Source of the DNA: Paenibacillus_E violae
GTDB lineage: Bacteria > Bacillota > Bacilli > Paenibacillales > NBRC-103111
Direction: 5' to 3'
Length of the DNA: 64,000 nt
Assembly: GCF_032461945.1 (NCBI RefSeq)
Contig: NZ_JAWCUD010000010.1
Coordinates: forward strand, 62,001 to 126,000
Below, piece by piece: positions 59,324-64,000 of the stretch (its first letter is position 1; every line of letters starts with the position of its first letter). The translations under genes were made by a program, and so were the position numbers. Below the pieces are notes generated by a model, which was not told where the DNA came from, searched no databases, and saw only the letters and a list, made by a program, of their open reading frames with translations.

Positions 59324-59801
59324 TCGTTGGATGAAATCCAATGAAAAGGCGATTTGGGGTGCTTTTAGACCCGGTTCGTTGGACTAAATCCAACGAGGTG
59401 TTCGATTTGGCGCTAATATGAGTCAATTTTGCGAGGAGTGAGTGGATTTCATCCAAAGGAGCGGAGGAATTAAGACGATAAAGTGTGTTTTCATTGGAAA
59501 CTCTCCAATGGAACTTGAAGTGGCGGGAGAGGGGGGACACTCGAGCCGCCTGCGTCACATATCTACGTTGCACTTTCTACAACGTAGAAGCCGCATAAAC
59601 AGCACAAGCCTTACTCTCATTGCACAAAGTACAATCATTTCACCTAAAGTGGCTCTTAGAGTAGCTAATTTAATGAAATCGTTTCACAAAGTGCAACGTA
59701 GAGTGCTTCAGGTGTGCGCAATCAGCCTTTTCGTTGCACAAAGTGCAACGTAGGACAGCCTAGGCGCAAGCAATCAGCCTTTTCATTGCACAAAGCGCAA
59801 T
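59324..59801. repeat. Composite hairpin element, copy 2
   Basis: Same order as copy 1. Class A hairpins: 59324-59344, 59376-59396, 59443-59455 and 59492-59510. Class B hairpins: 59563-59587, 59619-59635, 59681-59697, 59732-59750 (perfect CGTTGCAC/GTGCAACG with AAA loop) and 59785-59801. GGCGATTT and GTGTTCGATTT sit between class A hairpins at the same relative places as in copy 1. CAATCAGCCTTTTC is repeated before the last two class B hairpins. Confidence 0.7.
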
Positions 59802-59889
59802 ATAGCCGGGCATGGAGGCCAGTAGAGTCTGAAATGATTGAACACGACAACCTAAAAAAAACACAAGTCGGTGAAAAGACATTCCATTG

Positions 59890-59903
59890 TTGCAAGCGCT
59901 TTA
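59890..59903. promoter_or_regulatory. cre/LacI-family operator candidate upstream of the sugar importer
   Basis: TTGCAAGCGCTTTA contains the AAGCGCTT core typical of CcpA and LacI-family operators. It is about 53 bases before the first permease gene of a carbohydrate-type importer, so catabolite or substrate control is plausible. Confidence 0.5.
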
Positions 59904-59955
59904 GGAAGGTACCATAGGGGTATAACATCGACGAAGAAATAGTGAGGGGGGCTAG

Positions 59956-60921
59956 ATGATGGCGGTAGGCGCGCAAGCGGTAGAACAGATGAATAAGCGT
60001 GCGCAGACGAAAAAGGGCAAGTCCTTTCTGCGAACGTTTTGGAAGTATAGGGCGCTGTATCTGATATCAGTTCCAGGGATTTTATATTTTATTATTTTCA
60101 AGTATGTACCGCTGCTGGGTTCAGTTATTGCCTTTCAGGATTACAACATTTTTGACGGCTTCACCGGAAGCAAATGGGTGGGTTTAGAACATTTTACACG
60201 CATGTTTGCCCATTATGATTTTATCAAAATTTTGAAAAATACAGTCTTAATCGGTATCTACGATTTAGTGCTTGCATTCCCTGCGCCAATCATCCTGGCT
60301 CTCTTGCTTAACGAGCTGCGCGTTGTGCTGTACAAGCGCGTTCTCCAGACGGTCGTATACATGCCTCACTTCCTGTCATGGGTTATCGTGAGCGGGATTG
60401 CCATCGGCATTCTTTCCCCTTCGACTGGTGCGGTGAACCACTTCATCGCTTGGCTGGGGTTTGAACCGATTTATTTCTTGGGCGAAGAATCATGGATCCG
60501 CACCGTTCTCATCTCGTCAGGGATTTGGCGGGATTCGGGTTACGGCACGATTATTTATTTGGCAGCGCTTGCGGGAATTAATCCGGATTTATATGAAGCT
60601 TCGGAAGTGGACGGTGCCAACCGTTGGAGACAAACCATTTCAATCACGCTTCCATCGCTGCTGCCAACTATTATGATTTTGTTCCTGCTGCACATTGGTA
60701 AATTCTTAGATTTCGGCTTCGAGCGCGTGTATGTGTTCTTGAATCCGCTGAATAAAGAAAATGGTGAAATTCTGGATACCTACATTTATACCGCGGGATT
60801 ATTAGGCCAACAGTTCAGCTATACAACGGCCATCGGTCTTTTCAAAGCCATAGTAGGTGTCATCTTTATTGTAACGGGTAATGTGCTCAGTAAAAAAACA
60901 ACGGGTGAAAGCTTGTATTAA
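59956..60921 (+). CDS. Carbohydrate ABC transporter permease (LplB/YtcP-associated, CUT1 type)
   Basis: A 321-residue protein; ATG 59956 behind GAGGGGGG. Six membrane helices and the signature YLISVPGILYFIIFKYVPLLG of the LplB family, with QDYNIFDGFTGSKWVGLEHF and the EAA-type loop EASEVDGANRWRQTISITLP. It is one half of the channel for an oligosaccharide, typically from plant polysaccharide or glycan breakdown. No ATPase gene is present; such importers share a general MsmK-type ATPase. Confidence 0.95.
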   Translation: MMAVGAQAVEQMNKRAQTKKGKSFLRTFWKYRALYLISVPGILYFIIFKYVPLLGSVIAFQDYNIFDGFTGSKWVGLEHFTRMFAHYDFIKILKNTVLIGIYDLVLAFPAPIILALLLNELRVVLYKRVLQTVVYMPHFLSWVIVSGIAIGILSPSTGAVNHFIAWLGFEPIYFLGEESWIRTVLISSGIWRDSGYGTIIYLAALAGINPDLYEASEVDGANRWRQTISITLPSLLPTIMILFLLHIGKFLDFGFERVYVFLNPLNKENGEILDTYIYTAGLLGQQFSYTTAIGLFKAIVGVIFIVTGNVLSKKTTGESLY

Positions 60922-60939
60922 GACGGAGGTGAACGCTAT

Positions 60940-61821
60940 ATGAATCGCAAGCCGACAGCCGGCTGGCAAGTTTTTAACATAGTTAATGTCGTATTTCTAA
61001 CTCTCTTATCATTGGCGATGCTCCTGCCGTTCTTAAACGTGCTGGCTCAATCGTTCAGTTCATCTCAAGCTATCGTGAATGGCAAGGTTTTGTTCCTGCC
61101 GGTGCAATTTACAGCGATCAACTATCAATACGTGTTTAGCGACGCGGCCATCTGGCGTTCTTTCGGAGTAACCGTGTATATTACGGTAGTGGGCACGCTC
61201 ATCAACTTGATTGCAACAGCTTCACTGGCTTATCCGGTGTCGCGCCCCGAGTATGCCGGACGCAACGCGGTTGTGATTATGGTTCTAATTACGATGGTCT
61301 TTACAGCACCATTAATTCCTAACTTTATTTTGATGAAAAACTTGCATCTGACGAACTCGCTTTGGGCTCTTATGATTCCAGGTGCGATCAGCGCCTTTAA
61401 CTTTTTCGTGATGAGATCGTTCTTCCTGCAGATCCCTAGCGAATTAATTGACTCCGGCCGGATCGACGGCTGCTCGGAGCTCAGAATGATCTGGAACATC
61501 GTGCTTCCTCTATCCAAGCCGGTTATGGCGTCCCTTGGGATTTTCTATGCCGTAGGCCACTGGAATACGTATCAAAGCGCGCTCTACTATATCAACAAAC
61601 CAGCACTATGGCCGCTTCAAGTGAAGCTGCGCCAGCTCATTGTATCCGAAGATATCAGTATCGATCCTAACTCATCGCAATTTAGCGGACTGGCTCATAT
61701 GGATCCGGAGGGTATCAAAATGGCGACGATTATTATCGCGACGATCCCGATTATCCTGATTTACCCGTTCTTGCAGCGTCATTTCGTCAAAGGGATGATG
61801 GTAGGCTCCGTCAAATCATAA
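60940..61821 (+). CDS. Carbohydrate ABC transporter permease (LplC/YtcP type)
   Basis: A 293-residue protein; ATG 60940 with GGAGGTG upstream, 18 bases after its partner. Six membrane helices with LPFLNVLAQSFSS, PLIPNFILMKNLHLTNSLWALMIPG in part, and the ATPase-contact loop ELIDSGRIDGCSELRMIW. It forms the heterodimeric channel with the preceding permease. Confidence 0.95.
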   Translation: MNRKPTAGWQVFNIVNVVFLTLLSLAMLLPFLNVLAQSFSSSQAIVNGKVLFLPVQFTAINYQYVFSDAAIWRSFGVTVYITVVGTLINLIATASLAYPVSRPEYAGRNAVVIMVLITMVFTAPLIPNFILMKNLHLTNSLWALMIPGAISAFNFFVMRSFFLQIPSELIDSGRIDGCSELRMIWNIVLPLSKPVMASLGIFYAVGHWNTYQSALYYINKPALWPLQVKLRQLIVSEDISIDPNSSQFSGLAHMDPEGIKMATIIIATIPIILIYPFLQRHFVKGMMVGSVKS

Positions 61822-61914
61822 AGAATCATTTGTGAAATCATGTATGAGATGGCGAGTTTTGACAACATTCTAAAAAAAATACAATTCGAACTAAAGACAA
61901 CCCATATCGACAAA

Positions 61915-61932
61915 TTGTAAACGCTTTTACAA
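61915..61932. promoter_or_regulatory. cre-like dyad before the solute-binding gene
   Basis: TTGTAAACGCTTTTACAA has 7-bp arms around CGCT and matches the CcpA consensus TGWAARCGYTWNCW at all but one position. It lies 50 bases before the binding-protein start, suggesting a separate, catabolite-controlled transcript or a roadblock. Confidence 0.6.
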
Positions 61933-61982
61933 TGAGTGTGTGTATGAGGTCATATTTTAGCGAAATGAAAAGAGGGGTAGAA

Positions 61983-63566
61983 ATGAAAAAATGGATTCCC
62001 ACGACGATGGCCGCAGTTCTCTTGGCCACTACGATGGCAGCTTGCTCTTCCAAGCCAGCAGAACAACCGGCAACCAGTGCAGCAGCTAACGGGGCTAGCG
62101 CAAAGCCGGCGGAAAAAACGAAGTTCTCCATCTCCTTGCGTACACTGGCATTCGGACACGTGGAGAAGTCACCTGATATCAACCAAGACAAATGGGTAAA
62201 GAAACTCGAAGAACTAACAAACTCCGATTTGAATATCGTGCTTGTTCCGCACAAAGAATATGAACAAAAAATGATCCAAATGTTTGCAACCAACGACATT
62301 CCTGATGTTGTTCAAGGAAGCGGCGGTGTAAACGGGAAAGAAATGGCGGGCTCCGTCAAAGCAGGCGTATTCATGCCGCTGGACGATTTGCTGAAGCAGT
62401 ACGGCCCGAACTTGCTGAAAAAAGTGCCGAAAGACGCTTGGGATAACGTAACGTACAACGGTAAAATCTATGCGATTCCAGAGTATTTGTCGAACCCTTC
62501 CCGCCGCGCGATCTTCGTTCGTAAGGACTTGCTGGATAAAGCCGGTCTAGGCGTGCCGAAAACGGTCGATGAGTACATGGCTGTACTTCGCAAGTTCAAA
62601 GAAATGGGCGTTGAGAACCCTTACATGGGCCGCGAGAACTTTAAATATGCGGATTCCTTCTTCGGAGCCTATGACGTCTATCCATATCTCTCCATGTTTG
62701 AGAAGTCCGGCGATCAAATTTTGCCGAAGTTTTTCGACACAGAGAATATGACCAAAGCGCTTCAAACGTACAAAACGATGTTTGACGAAGGATTGATCAA
62801 CAAAGAATTCGCTACGATCAATGCAACGGTATTCAAAAACACGATCCTTGCCGGTAAAGCAGGTATGTGGTCCATGAACGCCAATGAAATGCTGCAATGG
62901 GAAACACAGTTGAAAACGACGGTGCCAACGGGCGATATCGAAATCATCGCATCTCCGACAGGACCGGACGGTAAAGGCGGTCACTACTTGTACGGACCTG
63001 CGCCGCGTGCTTACTTCATCAACAAAAATGTGAAAAATGCTGCGCAAATCATTAAATTCTACGATTGGATGATGTCTGACGAAGCTGAGAAATTCTTCAC
63101 ATTCGGTATCGAAGGCGACACGTACAAAACGGTAGACGGCAAAATCGACTACAAATCGCCGACAGATTCTGCTGGTGTAGATGAAGAGCGTTACCGCCAA
63201 TCCTTCTTGTGGTTGGTTCAAGATACAACTTATAATAAAGGCACACTTAGTATGACAGAAGATGGCAAGAAATTAATGAACGTGTACGATACGACTTTGA
63301 AAAATGAAGGACGCGACGGTATCAACTTCGAGCCGCGCTTAGAGTCCTTAATGAAAAATCCTGACATTTCACCGCTGTCCGATCAAGCGCCTCCTGTTAT
63401 TCTTTCCCACATGGTCAAAATGGTGTACGGCAAAGAGCCGATCTCCGATTGGCCGAAAGTATTGGAAGAGTGGAAGTCCAAAGGCGGCAACGAAGTGATC
63501 AAGGAAGCTACAGAGAAATTCAATAGCGAAGATTCCGGTACGACTGTGTCGATGCCGCGTAAATAA
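61983..63566 (+). CDS. Extracellular solute-binding lipoprotein of a carbohydrate ABC importer
   Basis: 527 residues from ATG 61983, with GAGGGG 5 bases upstream; the longer frame to 61932 overlaps the cre-like dyad. Lipobox TTMAACSS gives Cys21. It is a large LplA/YtcQ-type binding protein with MIQMFATNDIPDVVQGSGG, a VPEYL-like hinge (YAIPEYLSNP) and FYDWMMSDEAEKFF. At more than 500 residues it fits the family that binds complex oligosaccharides. It belongs to the importer with the two upstream permeases, and a response regulator of the YesN type follows. Confidence 0.94.
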   Translation: MKKWIPTTMAAVLLATTMAACSSKPAEQPATSAAANGASAKPAEKTKFSISLRTLAFGHVEKSPDINQDKWVKKLEELTNSDLNIVLVPHKEYEQKMIQMFATNDIPDVVQGSGGVNGKEMAGSVKAGVFMPLDDLLKQYGPNLLKKVPKDAWDNVTYNGKIYAIPEYLSNPSRRAIFVRKDLLDKAGLGVPKTVDEYMAVLRKFKEMGVENPYMGRENFKYADSFFGAYDVYPYLSMFEKSGDQILPKFFDTENMTKALQTYKTMFDEGLINKEFATINATVFKNTILAGKAGMWSMNANEMLQWETQLKTTVPTGDIEIIASPTGPDGKGGHYLYGPAPRAYFINKNVKNAAQIIKFYDWMMSDEAEKFFTFGIEGDTYKTVDGKIDYKSPTDSAGVDEERYRQSFLWLVQDTTYNKGTLSMTEDGKKLMNVYDTTLKNEGRDGINFEPRLESLMKNPDISPLSDQAPPVILSHMVKMVYGKEPISDWPKVLEEWKSKGGNEVIKEATEKFNSEDSGTTVSMPRK

Positions 63567-63582
63567 GCTCAAGCAATTGAGC
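63567..63582. repeat. Small hairpin after the binding-protein gene
   Basis: GCTCAA and TTGAGC arms around GCAA directly follow the stop codon. It lacks a T tract, so it is more likely an mRNA-stabilising or processing element than a terminator. Confidence 0.4.
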
Positions 63583-63658
63583 ATGACCGACTCCTCACGA
63601 GCACACCAGCGCGTGGGGAGCGGGCATTTCAGAAGGGTAAGAAGGGAGCTGCCGCCTC

Positions 63659-64000
63659 ATGTACCGCATCCTCATTGTCGATGACGAACCGATGATACGC
63701 AAAGGATTACAAAAGCTAGTCGAACAGTCGGAGCTGCCGATCGAAAGCCTGCGAACGGCTGAGAATGGTGTTGTCGCTTTACAGCGGATTCAAGAGGATC
63801 GACCTGACTTCCTGTTTACCGATATTCGCATGCCCAAAATGGACGGTTTGGAGCTGTGTGCCCGCGTTGCCGAAATGGATGCGGACATCCAGGTTGTCGT
63901 TATTTCCGGGTATAGCGATTTTGAATATGCCCAGAAATGTGTTTCTTATGGCGTCAAAGAGTATTTGCTGAAGCCGGTGAATATCAAAGGGTTTCAGAAC
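63659..64000 (+). CDS. YesN/AraC-type response regulator (partial, 5' end)
   Basis: Runs off the window after 114 codons. ATG 63659 has AAGGGAG about 10 bases upstream. The receiver domain is complete in outline: IVDDEPMIRKG, phospho-acceptor Asp55 in FTDIRMPKMDG, VVISGYSDFEYAQK and EYLLKPV. The sequence pattern (RKGLQKLVE, GYSDFEYA) is that of YesN regulators, which carry a C-terminal AraC helix-turn-helix. These pair with YesM kinases and control LplB/YtcP-type importers such as the one just upstream. Confidence 0.9.
   Translation, partial: MYRILIVDDEPMIRKGLQKLVEQSELPIESLRTAENGVVALQRIQEDRPDFLFTDIRMPKMDGLELCARVAEMDADIQVVVISGYSDFEYAQKCVSYGVKEYLLKPVNIKGFQN

Larger units (their letters stand above)
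59239..59955. other. Long intergenic region holding the second hairpin element and importer control sites
   Basis: No gene is supported on either strand. 59324-59801 is the second copy of the composite hairpin element. A cre-like site is at 59890-59903. The ribosome binding site of the next gene (GAGGGGGG) is at 59944-59951. Confidence 0.7.

Overview
The window looks like chromosome of an endospore-forming, low-to-middle G+C Gram-positive, most probably Paenibacillus or a close relative. The reasons are a GerA-type germinant receptor operon, AGGAGG-type ribosome binding sites with many GTG and TTG starts, a Fur-controlled siderophore importer, MhqR-like quinone defence genes, a heparinase/GH88 pair, and an LplB/YtcP-type sugar ABC importer followed by a YesN-type response regulator. 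I saw no rRNA, tRNA, CRISPR array, insertion sequence or phage gene.

Layout. 1-9144: end of a BlaI-like repressor, a BlaR1-like M56 protease, two TM2 proteins, an MHYT-PAS-GGDEF-EAL protein and a gerA-type operon. 9465-12201: an SDR, DUF4180 and VOC genes, and an aldo/keto reductase facing them. 12379-17762: a sigma-54 module made of an AcoR-like enhancer-binding protein, a sigma-54 promoter with two upstream dyads, an aldehyde dehydrogenase, DUF779 and rpoN. 17766-20142: an iteron array followed by actin-like ATPase, ParR-like and winged-helix genes, which together read as a chromosomal type II (ParMRC-like) segregation locus. 20241-25228: a siderophore ABC importer and a ferredoxin-NADP reductase-like gene, divergent, each with a Fur box. 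25500-31529: small and housekeeping genes (rlmN, thrC, membrane and secreted proteins). 31706-35219: a heterodimeric ABC exporter. 35630-38840: a MarR-controlled quinone/electrophile cluster. 38973-42215: a large secreted Ig-repeat protein. 42327-49055: an MFS pump, heparinase II/III and GH88, then PadR with a DHA2 pump. 49932-57878: a two-component system, a membrane protein, two paralogous solute-binding proteins, a fused permease and an ATPase. 58149-59180: a fatty acid desaturase. 59956-64000: a carbohydrate ABC importer and the start of its response regulator.

Most notable: (i) the parC-like array of nine 11-bp palindromic iterons directly upstream of the actin/ParR/wHTH operon; (ii) a complete, contiguous sigma-54 circuit; (iii) a composite intergenic element of about 450 bp, built from two classes of hairpins in the same order, present twice (49427-49862 and 59324-59801); (iv) a MarR regulon with two nearly identical operators; (v) an Ig-repeat protein whose first repeat is split by an extra domain of about 105 residues.

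Limits: everything was read by eye from the sequence. Family names come from recognised motifs and general knowledge of the families. No database search, structure prediction or promoter scoring was run.
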